Source: Athripsodes cinereus (lineage: Eukaryota; Arthropoda; Insecta; Trichoptera; Leptoceridae). From it: a DNA stretch of 64,000 nucleotides. The translations under genes and the position numbers were made by a program. Location: positions 3,410,001-3,474,000 of the forward strand of contig OX388306.1 in assembly GCA_947579605.1 (NCBI GenBank). The letters run 5' to 3'. Every line of letters begins with the position of its first letter. Position 1 is the first letter of the stretch. The notes under the pieces are model-generated. The model searched no databases, was not told the DNA's origin, and worked only from the letters and a program-made list of their open reading frames with translations. Positions 53,466-64,000 of this stretch are shown here, piece by piece.

Positions 53466-53504
53466 GTCTTTATTATTTATCAATTGCTATCAAGCATATA
53501 AGAG

Positions 53505-53825
53505 AATTTGTGTACTTGGGTAGCAGAATAAACGAGGATGGGTGTTTAAAGTCTCCAAGTGTTAGCAAGATAAACCAGACAAAAATTTCTTTTGACAAAA
53601 AATCTTAAATAAAGGAATCCCCTTAACATTGATTTAAATATTCAGAAGAAACTTATTAACAACTTTTTCTGGAGTGTTCTCGGTGTGGTGTAACATGCAA
53701 CAAATGCTGAATATTCATCGGTTGGAACACGTCAAAAATGACGGGGCGTTGAACATATAGTTGGCTAAAGAAAACAACTTCTTAAAAATAATAGCCAACA
53801 AAGTAGGTACCTACATTGGAAAATA
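53505..53825 (+). mobile_element. LINE-E fragment
   Basis: Encodes REFVYLGSRINEDGCLKSPS and VSKINQTKISFDKKS, aligned with EFVYLGSRINQDGRSKS of the 37 kb copy, then decayed sequence including LNIHRLEHVKN and NNFLKIIANKVG. Confidence 0.65.
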
Positions 53826-53829
53826 TGAC

Positions 53830-53990
53830 TCGTCGGATTGTTTGGGTTAGTTGGAAGATATCGCAACTCTGCCATAAACTCGCCCATTGTACAGATTTTT
53901 TCATGCATGTTGTATATAATTCCTGTTAACATATTCTGCACAATAAAGTTTATTATTATTATTATTATATTATTATTATGTTTTTGCCCA
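53830..53990 (+). mobile_element. LINE-G 3' end
   Basis: GGGTTAGTTGGAAGATATCG, AAACTCGCCCATTGTACAG and CACAATAAAGTTTATTATTA with a TTA repeat tail. Reverse complement of the copies at 15.5 and 52.9 kb. Confidence 0.6.
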
Positions 53991-54729
53991 GTGCGATTAT
54001 GAGACGAGCGTTGAGGGGTGAAAATGAATAATATTCAATTTATTTTTTTGTTAGAATTAAATCACTACAAGGAAGCAAACATCTTTATTGCATAAAAATG
54101 TTCTATGATACAAAATAAAACAAGGTAAAAATAAAAAATAAGAAACTATCTAGAAAAAAAAATGTTTATGAATATTTCGTGAAGTGTTGTGTCAATAGGG
54201 CATCCTTCATTGCAACACAGATGTGTGTCCAGATCACAACAGCGCAGAATCCAAATTCCACGGTATATTTCACACATTTTTCTCTTAGATTTCATCTCAC
54301 TCTTACATAAAGATTTGTTCATATGAAGATTCTTTTTCAGATGAAATGCAAAATCGAGATATTGTGCGTTATACATATTATTTACATCTTATTAAGTGCT
54401 CAACATGCGGGGCGCGGACTTTTGAACTTCGAAATTCGAATTTCAAAATTTTTAAAAGGTGCTAATAAAAAAAAAAATACTTTTAGTCTTCTGTTATAGG
54501 ATAAAATTACACCACATTTTAATTCAATTAATACTTTACTTATATATAGTAGGTAGTAAAAATCGTTTTGGAATTTCAATTTATTTTTAATAGCCATCAC
54601 AATTTGTTGGCTGAGTGGATGTGTGCTATAAATAATTTATGTTGAGTACATAATGTGATTATTTATTTATTTATTTATTGTACGTTGCAAAACAGGTGTT
54701 CGACACACATAGTGCAGGCGCTGGAAATA
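53991..54729. other. AT-rich; (TTTA)n at 54661-54680
   Basis: A (TTTA)n run followed by CAAAACAGGTGTTCGACAC may be another LINE tail. No gene seen. Confidence 0.4.
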
Positions 54730-55029
54730 GTTGAGTGTGCAAAATTTGAGGACCGAGTTCCATGAATGCAGTTTGGTGGAGAATAATAATATGGATTTTG
54801 CCGGATCATTTTATGGTGCAATTTTTTTTAGCCCCCCCCCCTCAAATTTGTATGAAAATTGATGTAGTTTATACCTACCATAAAGTAGTTTAATTGACGA
54901 AACTGTTATTTCATCATAGCATATTTCACAAGTGGGGTAGGTGACCTAGTTTTTCTTATTATTCTCTGAGATATTCTCCACCAAACTGCATTCATGGAAC
55001 TTGGTCCTCACATTTTGCATACTCACTTC
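54730..55029. repeat. 300-bp inverted repeat
   Basis: GAGTTCCATGAATGCAGTTT and its neighbours (54732-54793) recur in reverse complement at 54966-55027 (AACTGCATTCATGGAACTTG). The spacer has a C run and a T repeat scrap (54917-54943). Likely a foldback MITE. Confidence 0.6.
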
Positions 55030-55668
55030 CCTCTAGGGCCCGGTCTAACATAAAAGTAAGTTAAATAAGCAGAATTCACACAAATAATCAAACATCCAAA
55101 CCATGCACTCAACTTCGATAGATACATTAAAAGATAACACTCATAGATGAATTTAACATTCGCACTATTATAATATTCATCCAATAAAAAAATACGTATT
55201 TTTTTTGATAGCATACGAGTATAACATCACATAATACTTTGGTCAGCTGTAAGCTATATATTTTCTCTAGTCAAAAAGCTCGCCAATTGCTCATAAATTT
55301 TCTTTGCATAGTATATTAAGTATGAAACAACATTTTTTTGTAATTCTTTACAAAAATCTGAAAAATAAATCAAACTAAATGAGAAAGCTTAAACTGATTC
55401 TGAATAAATAATTATTCACTATTCCTTATCAAATGTCTTTTGGTGAAACTAACGGATCAAACTTGTCCTTCGATAAAATAAATTTCCTTTCATCATTAGC
55501 TTTTTTGTGAAAAACACGGTACCTACTAGGTACCCACGCCGTGATAGACTTATTGTTCGTTTAACAACTCTTCAACTTCTAATTTAATTAATCAGTAGGT
55601 AGTTCCTACCTAATTATTGTAAAAGCTTTGAACTTTTTAGCAGGTCTTAATAAACTTTTATTTTTCAG
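55030..55668. other. AT-rich sequence, nothing recognised
   Basis: No supported feature up to the candidate acceptor TATTTTTCAG at 55659-55668. Confidence 0.4.
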
Positions 55669-56055
55669 ACATTGAAGTTAGTTGAAAATGAAATGAATCC
55701 AAATCTAACAAATATGCCGATTGATATTCATGCATCAAACTTGATGGCCCATGGCCATCTCCGCATTGTGAGTGTGTACTGGACATGAAATCGTCAGACC
55801 ATGACGTGCTGTTTAGTCGCTATATCGAGAGCCAAGATTCAATATTTTTATCCTTCGAGGATGTTGATGCTCTTGATTTACGAGGATGCTCATAAATGAA
55901 GATCTTTTAAACAATACTTTTAATTAATAGATATAATTACTCATTAAGTCCAATTTATCAGACCGGTCGGCTAAATTGGACCGATTCCCAATTTTTAGTT
56001 TTACTCAATTTTGATATGCTTACTGTTCAGTAATGTTTCAATTAATAAAGTGTTT
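55669..56055 (+). other. possible terminal exon of a host gene
   Basis: Directly after a splice-acceptor-like CTTTTATTTTTCAG the sequence is open for 39 codons (LKLVENEMNPNLTNMPIDIH, then LRIVSVYWT and stop at 55786-55788). In an overlapping frame 55785-55895 codes MKSSDHDVLFSRYIESQDSI, FLSFEDVDALDLRGCS and stop. AATAAA at 56044-56049 gives a polyadenylation signal. Two adjoining gene-like frames suggest either one frameshifted old coding sequence or one true end plus chance. No family was recognised, and a decayed transposase is an alternative. Confidence 0.3.
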
Positions 56056-56577
56056 TTATTGTTAAATCTCTATTCTTTCAATGTAAGAAAACCATTTTAA
56101 TGCAGAGTTGAAAACTTTTGAGAAAATTGATTTTTCCCAAAAGTGGTCCAATTTACCATACTTTCCCCTATGTTATATATAAGATAAAATGTAATATAAC
56201 CAGATATTAGATATGTAACAAATGTGCCAGACAAAAATAAATATACCTTCTGGAATGTTAATTAGAATATAAGTAACAGAAATATATAAAAAAAAATCAT
56301 TATGTATAAAATTAGAAATACTCCCCTCCAAGCACAAGTCACACTCTTTTCGAGGTTGAAAAAAAAATTAATATTTAAGAAATTATTTGTATAAGTAATG
56401 TTATACTATATACTATAATGTTATATGTTTATATGTTATAATATAATACTATAAGTATAAATAAATAAATAAAAAAAAATGTTTGTTTATCAAATATATT
56501 ATGTAACTTGTCTAGTAGGCCTAAATAGAAAAGACATGATACCAAAAATATTAAATAAGTAAGTAAACCATGTTATT
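56056..56577. other. AT-rich sequence with simple repeats
   Basis: TATA-rich tract at about 56395-56480. No gene seen. Confidence 0.45.
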
Positions 56578-56865
56578 TCTACTACTACTATACCATCACG
56601 GCATATCCCACAAGTGAGGTAGCCAGCAGATCAGCTACATGTAAGAAACGTGCAAACTGTCCTCTTCGTGCCAATATAATTATGTTATTATGTCAATTAA
56701 AATGTCATTTTACTGAATTATTATAATTGTTTATTATAAATGAGTTGTTAAAATGAATCGTGGAGCACCCGGCTAAGAATTGGTCCCCCACTCTTTTCCG
56801 TAAGTTTTATAGTGTATTTCAATAAATAGGTGTTCGAAAAAATAAAGGTATTTTACATCTAAAAT
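56578..56865. repeat. two facing T repeat fragments
   Basis: 56578-56680 is the 3' part in minus orientation (CTACTACTATACCATCACGG). 56759-56865 is a 5' part in plus orientation (CGTGGAGCACCCGGCTAAGA). About 80 unrelated bases lie between. Confidence 0.65.
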
Positions 56866-57596
56866 GCAATATTACAGTGTTATAAATTAAAGCAATTCAG
56901 CGTTACAACGTTGCCAACTACAGCCAATTCAGTATCCAGCCGGTCTACAAAACACTCGAAATATAACGGAAAAAAATTGAGGCCTGTTTTTTGCAGCGTG
57001 CTTCACGGCTGACAAATTCTGATAAGGATCATATTTCTTGCGTTTATTCTAAACAGGAGCGTTTAAGGGCAAAATTAGAAGAATATAATAATAGGTACTA
57101 TTATGAATATTTCAGGCAATACACACTATGTAGATAAGAAATTTAAGTTATTATTACTTGGCAAGAAATGTGGAATGCGGTACAGAATGCTACCTATTTC
57201 ACACTTTACACTGTTGTAATTCACATGGGACTTGAGGTGATATATAATGCCATACCTCCTGTAGGTATACATATTATTTCACATAGTTCCTAGAGAGAAA
57301 AGTAAATACATATAGGTATCTAACATGTACCTCTGCACTTTAAATGTAACGGATATTTGCAACTATTCAGTATCCGACCTAAATCCGACTATTGAATGCG
57401 TTGATACCCTGCGAGTATAAGATTTACAGAACTTTTTTTTTAAATTCAAACCCAATTATTTACGTAGGCGATTTTAGCTAATTCTCAAATACCTTTGTGA
57501 AAAAAGTTGTAATGACGATTAAAGGACCCACCGACCACCCAGATATTTATTAAATTTATACGAAAATAAAAAAAAATGCTGCGGAGATGCGACCAC
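56866..57596. other. AT-rich sequence, nothing recognised
   Basis: No supported feature. Confidence 0.4.
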
Positions 57597-57912
57597 TGAA
57601 ATGAATGGTAGGTAAAAAATTGCGTGATATAGTAAAAGATGAGGACATCAGGTGGATGAGTGGATGTGAGAAGAGTGTTGTTGATAGAATGCGTCTAAAC
57701 AAATTGCGATGGTTTGGACATGTGGATCGAATGGACGATGAAAGAATGACAAGGACGGTCGCGTGTTGAGTAAAAAATAACGGCGTGCATTTATGAGAAA
57801 CTGGATGAATGTAAAGGAAGCAAAAGAAGTATGTAAGAATAGATCAACATGGCGTTCCGTTCTCTCTGCCTACCCCACCCTAAGGGTATATATTATATAG
57901 ATAGATATATAA
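57597..57912 (+). mobile_element. LINE-A C-terminal fragment and 3' end
   Basis: Decayed frames give VVDRMRLNKLRWFGHVDRMD, DERMTRTV and NRSTWRSVLSAYP, the classic C-terminus of a LINE ORF2, then AAGGGTATATATTATATAG and GATAGATA repeats. Frameshifts prevent a continuous ORF. Confidence 0.65.
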
Positions 57913-58889
57913 TTCAATGAATATATTGCAAATATATTACCTCGCGATCAACCACCATGCTGTTTGAGTCTTTCAGCCTTCGCGTTTCATATTTCTTTCA
58001 TCTTCATCCTTTATTCTTATCACATTTTCCATTCACCAAAAAGTCCTGACCGGCTAACAGTTTTCAGATGTTGCCGGACATCCGTTATCCGGTATTTAGC
58101 AAAATCACTATCCATTCTATCTGTTCTACGAAGCATCACAAAGGTATAAGAGTGGAAAATGGTGGGAAAAGGTATCAGAATAATTTCATGCAAGCAGTGT
58201 TCCAGAAAATGTGATTTTATGACACGAATTCATAGTTACAATATAAACCTAGTTCCCGTTGAAAGCGTTTTATAGGAAAATGGAAAATATTTTTGAAAAA
58301 GATAAAGCATTTTTTCTGATTGATTCTTGACAAAAACATTAAAAAAGTACAAAAATGGCAGAACGCTCAACATTTTTTATTTATTTTTTTCTATATTCTA
58401 CTCTATCTTATATTTAAAACATTATTTTCATTTTCGAGTAATCATTGGCACTTTAGTTACAGGTCATGAAAAATGCTTAAGTAATACATTTTTCTTGAAT
58501 CGCTTAAATAATCAAACTTCGTGGTTAGATGGAAGAAAGAACTTGATAGTGATTATCTCGCTACTGCATATCGTCCTAGTATTTTAAATTTTGTATTGTT
58601 TTGTTAAAATAGTGATGATGTGCAAAATGGTTAAACAAATAAAATTAAAAATAAATACCTAGATACTAAATTACATTTTTTTTCACGTTTCAATGGTAAA
58701 AATATTAAATAAAACATACTGCTAATAATCATCAATTATACAATTCAATATGGCAATTCAACTCCATGTCTTATTTTATTATTGCTGACACGAGGAATTG
58801 TCTATTAGGTACGTGCAGTTAGTCTTATGGGTTATTCACTACTTCAACCATGTGAATTTATTGCCGTGATGATATCTAATGCTAGTTAC
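57913..58889. other. AT-rich sequence, nothing recognised
   Basis: No supported feature. Confidence 0.4.
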
Positions 58890-58950
58890 ATCCGAGTGCA
58901 TACAGAGCGAGTTAATCGCTGCATTGTAAAACTTCCTAACTAACCCAAAA
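58890..58950 (-). mobile_element. LINE-G end, worn fragment
   Basis: CATACAGAGCGAGTTAATCG and CTTCCTAACTAACCC resemble the other LINE-G ends. Confidence 0.4.
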
Positions 58951-59736
58951 ATATTATAATCTGAAACAAGATCCCTTTTACTAGGGGTCATTAATTCTTT
59001 ATTTTTGGATTATTGTGAGACTTAATTAAATTATAAATAGTTTGCCTATATACATAGATACAAAAGAATAACAAGTTACAATAATATAAGAAACTTGTAA
59101 AAGTAAATTGTATAACATACTATAGGTATATCAAATCGACAAAGGACGAAAACAAGCAACAATTATTGTGTGCAAATGAGAAAATATACGAGACGGAAAA
59201 TGAAACAGTATATTATATACGTGTTTAAGGTATATATCTACACATCTAAATGAGCACAACATTGCTTGATTTGTTGAAATGCAAAAAGAATGTACCAAAA
59301 TGCTTTTTTAATACATTGTTCGAAAACGACAAAAAAACTAATCATACTCAAACCATCCGCCTTTGATTGTTCCATGAAATCAAAATAATTTCGAATTGAA
59401 TACATCATTAAAATAGAAAGGTAATATCCATTTACGGTTTTTATTATGTATTGTGTCATTCCACAAACAAAGTCATTATTGATAGGCTACAAGCAATTGC
59501 ACCCCGGATTTAGTATTTTGTCAAAACTGCAAAGCTTCCCGACCCATAAAAGTTCCTACAAAACGAAACTTTCAGCGCATGACTGTTAGGTAAATATATA
59601 AATCAATTGACATCACATTTTTCTGAAGAGAATGGACTTGTTTCCTCCTAGTGTTTCCCAGAGCAACATGAAATGATAATAAATATATTTTTAAGATAAA
59701 TCTAGAAAAATTAACCTTAGAAAAACTGCACATCTC
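58951..59736. other. AT-rich sequence, nothing recognised
   Basis: No supported feature. Confidence 0.4.
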
Positions 59737-59893
59737 TGATAGGTAGTCTAGAGTAGACCCAAGGGGTCCGGGGTTCAATCCCAGGTGCCGGCAAACTCTC
59801 CTTTCACGACACAAGCTTTTAGCTTACTATGAAAGGTGTATAAGGTTGTATTTGGGTTTATAACAAAACCCAGATATATCTTTAAAAAAAAAA
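59737..59893 (+). repeat. tRNA-derived SINE copy 3
   Basis: Plus-strand copy: GATAGGTAGTCTAGAGTAGA, GGTCCGGGGTTCAATCCCAG (B box), GTGCCGGCAAACTCTCCTTT, AGCTTTTAGCTTACTATG, TTTGGGTTTATAACAAAACC, and an A run. It lacks about 20 bases between the boxes present in copy 2. Confidence 0.8.
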
Positions 59894-60009
59894 GAAAGTT
59901 TTTTCTCTGGTTCCCCGTTATCGAATAAAGGCAAATGCTGGAGATATTTTTTTTATATCATCCACGGTGGCTGACAAATTTAATTATAATAAGGCCTCTC
60001 ATGGAAAAT

Positions 60010-60220
60010 TTTATATTTTGATCGTTTTTATATCTGTCACATATCTACTTATTAAATAATGCTTCACTTTTCATTTTCCTGACGATGAGGGACGAAGCTT
60101 TCGAAAGTCGATTCGCAGAATAATATTGGATTTAGGTACTATAACTACTATGTAATATTATGTTTCATTTTCATTTCTGACTATAATGGACTTCAACCAA
60201 GAACCGTCGTTCGATAAATA
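60010..60220 (+). repeat. solo hammerhead-bearing element, decayed
   Basis: Aligned with the right half (minus-strand reading) of 38874-39176: CACATATCTA, CTGACGA (60079-60085), U, hairpin, GAAA (60103-60106), GTCGATT, then ATTATGTTTCATTT and ACTTCAACCAAGAACCGTCG. The catalytic core bases are present, but stem I and the self-complementary stem III are eroded, so activity is doubtful. Confidence 0.65.
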
Positions 60221-60227
60221 AAACTAA

Positions 60228-60762
60228 TGTGGTTTTCTCACTTTGGCGAATATCGCCAGGCACCAAAATATCGCCAGCCATTTGAACCGTGTGAACAAAA
60301 TGACAGCTAGTCTGAAACGATAAAAACCAGTAGAAACGATATCGTCTCGAGTTGACCACCTTCCAACATTTTCGGCCGATTGAACGATTTGCGCATGTTC
60401 AGATGTGCGCGGCGTTCGTATCTATGGTAAAAACTTTATAACCTATACATTTTATAATGTTTCCCGCTTCGTGACAGCTGTTATCTTTGTTGTTGGTTTG
60501 TGGCGTTGGTTTCCTTAATTAAAAGGTGCCTTATAACCTCTACTATAACATTTTCGACTAAAAATAAACACTTCGCGATCTCCATCTCGACGCCATTTTA
60601 AAAACAGTGTCAAAATCAAAGCGCATCTGACAGATCGTTTCTATATCGGTGGACTGTGTGAACAGGTGTAACGATCAATGGATGTCCTGCGAATTTTGTT
60701 TTTTCGCCTGGCGATATATTTTGAAATTCGCCTGGCGATATTCGCCAAATGTGAACACCCCA
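60228..60762. mobile_element. 535-bp PIF/Harbinger-type MITE
   Basis: Right end GGCGATATTCGCCAAATGTG and AACACCCCA; left end TGTGGTTTTCTCACTTTGGC and GAATATCGCCAGGC form inverted repeats with the palindromic GGCGAATATCGCC core. TAA flanks both sides (60225-60227 and 60763-60765), the 3-bp target duplication typical of PIF/Harbinger. GC-richer than its surroundings and without a transposase frame. Confidence 0.75.
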
Positions 60763-60765
60763 TAA

Positions 60766-61649
60766 TGGGCGAACTTTTAGCGAAAAGTTTAACTCAACAA
60801 AAAAGCTAGTTAGTGAGGAAGGTATGATAAAAATAAAACATATTTTGAGAGATGTTTATGCATTTGTTAATAAACGAAAGACTTACATACTAGCTTAATA
60901 CTCATTTGAATTAAAAATATATGTATAATATATAGAAACATGTTTGTACGGGTGTAAATACTTATCACGGATTTTATTTGAAGTATAAATAACGAGATAG
61001 ATTAATACACAGATAAAGGAAATCAGCAAGAAAATGTCAATCGTTAACGACCCTTCAGGCGTACGGGTTAAATTGTTATAAGAATTGTCAGATCTTTTTC
61101 TATGTATATCCCATATCAAAGATGATAGGGGTGGATAATATGGGTTTTATTTTTATATAAATAAAAGGACAGATTAAAGAGATTTCACATCCTTTTTTCG
61201 CTTTAGGTCATTAATTGGTTCGAGAGAAAAAATATGATGCTTAAGGGTCATGTTATTGTACCTATATATATTTTATCGGATTTGTTCTGAATATTTTTAC
61301 TAGTTTACTTTTGACCCACCAAATTTCATCCTTTTTTTTAATTTGAGATGATTAATTTCAAATGCTTTCAACTTCTTTTTTTAAAATATTTTGATTGCAT
61401 TAGAGCTGTCAAATATGAAAAGGTTTTTAGAAGTCACCATAATTTATTATGGTTCAATAAAATAATAATTATTCTAGCAAATACAACGAAGAACAACCTA
61501 CTCATACACATCAAATACAAACATTAGGTATCTGTGCAATGTAGAGATGATTTTATACGACAAAATCGAGAAAAATGGTAGAGGCTTTCAACCAGGAAAA
61601 GATAGAATTAGGCTAAGAAGAGAAAATGTCACGCGATAGATCGAGGAAT
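60766..61649. other. AT-rich sequence, nothing recognised
   Basis: No supported feature. Confidence 0.4.
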
Positions 61650-62215
61650 GAGGATATCAGGAGAATCGGATGCATAAAGATTGTTGTGGATAATATGCAT
61701 GTGAATATGTAACGATGGTTTGGACATATTAATCGAATAGAAGAAAAAACGAAGAGTATGTAGGTATACCTATATCTGAAAGACTGGGTGTGAGAATACG
61801 CGGATGTCCGAGTACAGATTCAATTCTGAAGAATGGCCGCGTGTTAAGTTAGAGATATTGGCATACGTGTATGAGATCGCGCCAAGTGGAGAAAATTCAT
61901 ATATAATTACAACCCAAATGACATAATATACATACCAACACCCACTTGAGGGAGAACATCCATGTCCCAAGTGTGACAGAGTGTGCTTGTCTCAGATTGG
62001 CCAATGTAGTCATCTGAGATGGCATAGCAGAGTGCATGCAGCAAAGTTGGATCCACAGTGAAACTTAAGCGCTCACTATACTGCTTGTTGGCAAATAGAT
62101 ATTGTATGAATGTGGAAGACACAAAAGAAGTGTGTAAAGATATTAATTTAATATCACGTTCCGTTCTCGCTGCCTACCCCACTTGGGATGCGGCGTGAGG
62201 GTATAGAAAGATAGA
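61650..62215 (+). mobile_element. LINE-A fragment interrupted by another LINE end
   Basis: 61650-61875 gives RIVVDNMHVNM.RWFGHINRI, and 62104-62215 continues MNVEDTKEVCKD, RSVLAAYPTWD and GVRV, then GATAGATAAATAGAT. Both parts align with the uninterrupted copy at 57.6 kb. The middle (61876-62103) is foreign. Confidence 0.6.
61876..62103 (+). mobile_element. inserted LINE C-terminus with CCHH finger
   Basis: Begins DRAKWRKFIYN-like. In a second frame 61963-62061 encodes CPKCDRVCLSQIGQCSHLRW, HSRVHAAKLDPQ and stop. The CxxC...C.S.IGL.SH...H pattern is the short zinc-finger tail found at the end of several insect LINE ORF2 proteins. The fragment has at least one frameshift and is inactive. Confidence 0.6.
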
Positions 62216-62740
62216 TAAATAGATAAGCTGAGTAGAGAAAAAGAGAGATGAATCATGAATAAATATTATATTTTTTTAGTATAATGTTATCGATAAAAAG
62301 AACTGTAGCTACAGTATTGTTGGTAACTAAAGTGGAGCATCTTTTCATACAGCAAGTGAAGCAGTAGGTACTTATAACATCGCACTACTCGTCTTTGTAT
62401 CGGGATACTGCGGTAAACTAAATGTATCTTTATTGTAAACCAATATTGTATGAGGAAGGAAGTGAAGCATTCTATGTTATGTCAGTTTATTATCGTCGTG
62501 TGTTCTACAATAGATTTTGTATATGATGGAAAAATATCGGTAGTATTTTGCGGTGTCATATTAAAATACATAAAAGAAAAATGTATTACAATGGGTCGTA
62601 AATACCTGGTATTCTTTTCTGAACTCCCTTGTATTGTAACTTGTTTGTACGAGAATTTTCATTGTTGGTGGTGGCGTAGCTGATGTTTAAAAATTGGTTG
62701 GTAATTATTTTTTTTTCTTTTATAACTGAAATAAAAAAAT
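62216..62740. other. AT-rich sequence, nothing recognised
   Basis: No supported feature. Confidence 0.4.
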
Positions 62741-62746
62741 GAATCA

Positions 62747-62995
62747 GCCAACAACGAACTAACTGGATTGGCCACAACATCAGGCACCCATAACTGCTTA
62801 TAACCATCGCAGAGGCTAGGACTGGAGGCAGAAATAGTAGAGGCCGACCAAGAGATCTTACATATATGGACCAACTAAAGATGGAAATGAACTGTGGCAC
62901 ATACTTAGAACTTAAGAGACTAGCTGAAAATAGGGAGGAATTTAGAAGAATTTCCAAACTCGTTGCGGACCAATCCAATGGATTGTAATGTTACA
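62747..62995 (+). mobile_element. LINE-E C-terminal fragment
   Basis: Encodes QQRTNWIGHNIRHP, one stop, LLITIAEARTGGRNSRGRPR and TYMDQLKMEMNCGTYLELKR, ending QSNGL and the natural stop at 62986-62988. Residue-level match to the 36.4-37.5 kb insertion. 5'-truncated with one nonsense codon. Confidence 0.75.
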
Positions 62996-64000
62996 CACGA
63001 TATTAGGTATATATTTTATGAAACTAAAATTATGCAAGATATTAAGAACAACTGTTTGTATTTTCATGAACAAATTCATTATCAAACTCACGTTTTGCAA
63101 ACACAAAAGTGTTTTATCCATTTACTTATCCCATTACGTCGTTTCTCGTAATTGAAGTAAAAAGCCGAACAACGGCTCGTAATAAACATTCAAGTCGTCT
63201 TCTTCGCGCCCATTAAAACTGACGCTGACGCTGAAGACGCTGAACTGAGGAGAAAAACATTTTAAAAATAAAACTGTAGATTGATATAATGAAAACAAAA
63301 TTGTTTTTGGTTTTACTACGATTACTAAAACTGTAGATCATTCATTGTGAAAGTATTTATGTACTCAAGTGTACTGATTTTTTGAAAATTATTTTCAACA
63401 ATACAGATTCATTTTTTTACATTAACTTTCTAATAGAATTTATATTAAAAAATAATAAAAATGTACAAACATTCAATATAAAGGGAGGGGGCAATTTTTA
63501 TAAAAGTTGTGACTTACTGAGTGAGTACCTAGTAGACTAAATACCAAGGATTTATCAATATGTAGGTACGTATCTTTTTAAAGCTGTAAGCTTTGTACAT
63601 CATCACGCTTTTATCTTGAAGCTCAAAAAATGGAGATAAAATTCTCAAACGCTTTTAAGCTGCAATAGTGTGTATCGTTTTTATTGCTTCCTTTTGATTA
63701 TTGGAAACAAGTTCTTGCTGAAAGGAACTTGTAGTTACTATTATTATTATTTTCGGAAAGAACAAAGCTTTCCATATCCTATTTTATGTAGGTAGGTATT
63801 CAGTTTATGTTAAAAAAAAAATTTCATTTACAAACGTTTTAAATGCTTTGACTATTATGTAGGTATAAGAAAATACGTAAAATAGATAAATTTCAAAATA
63901 ATATATAAGTAGGTAACTATATTAAATAATATTCTATATTTTCGAGTGTAACTTTGTAGAAATACATTATAAAAGATAATTAAATTAAATCAAACACTGT
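62996..64000. other. AT-rich; worn T repeat scrap
   Basis: 63165-63215 (AACATTCAAGTCGTCTTCTT) loosely follows the T repeat tail. The remainder to the window end shows no gene or repeat boundary. Confidence 0.4.

Overview
The window reads as nuclear DNA of an insect, most likely a moth or butterfly. It is strongly AT-rich, scattered with short GTAGGTA/TACCTAC motifs, and packed with non-LTR retrotransposon ends, tRNA-derived SINEs, MITEs and Penelope-like pieces of the kind common in Lepidoptera. The species call is inference from composition and repeat style. No bacterial-type operon, rRNA gene, intact tRNA gene or CRISPR array was seen, and no complete host gene can be assembled. At most there are two exon-like pieces (45.3-45.45 kb and 55.67-55.9 kb) and one GC-richer promoter-like patch with an RFX X-box (52.1-52.3 kb).

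Layout. 0-5.5 kb: a LINE end, a 0.7 kb TIR element and a decayed 2.9 kb hAT-like transposon with a perfect 8-bp target duplication, itself broken by a 430-bp MITE. 5.5-18 kb: LINE tails, a piggyBac-like C-terminal fragment, a 200-bp MITE, a pogo-like 853-bp element, nested SINE/LINE mosaics. 18.6-23.2 kb: the largest coding element, a CR1-group LINE truncated inside ORF1 with an uninterrupted endonuclease-reverse transcriptase ORF2. 23.5-28.2 kb: older LINE fragments, a 1.4 kb inverted-repeat element and a young RTE insertion with an 11-bp target duplication. 30-38.3 kb: an LTR/primer-binding-site remnant, a second LINE lineage, a 340-bp palindrome, and a 1.1 kb LINE insertion with a 10-bp duplication. 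38.6-43 kb: a Penelope-like element with a GIY-YIG domain, plus two short palindromic insertions, all carrying hammerhead ribozyme folds. 46-50 kb: tandem repeats, MITEs and a 2.1 kb element with many subterminal motifs. 50-64 kb: mostly LINE 3' ends, MITEs, a SINE and one more hammerhead remnant.

The feature most worth following is the hammerhead system. One Penelope-like 3' end and two small inverted-repeat insertions (303 and 283 bp), each flanked by its own direct duplication, carry sequences that fold as minimal hammerheads with compensating stem I pairs and self-complementary stem III. Each small insertion holds two ribozymes facing away from each other on opposite strands. Two further decayed copies lie at 18.5 and 60.1 kb. 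They look like short mobile units derived from Penelope-like elements.

Repeat family labels used below: LINE-A (three fragments with an AYPT-type tail), LINE-B (RTE), LINE-C (ALCSREER tail), LINE-D (GSFG tail), LINE-E (SNGL tail), LINE-F (IIPLV tail), LINE-G (3' end with GGGCGAGTTTATCGC), and the T repeat (about 250 bp ending in TAGTAG).
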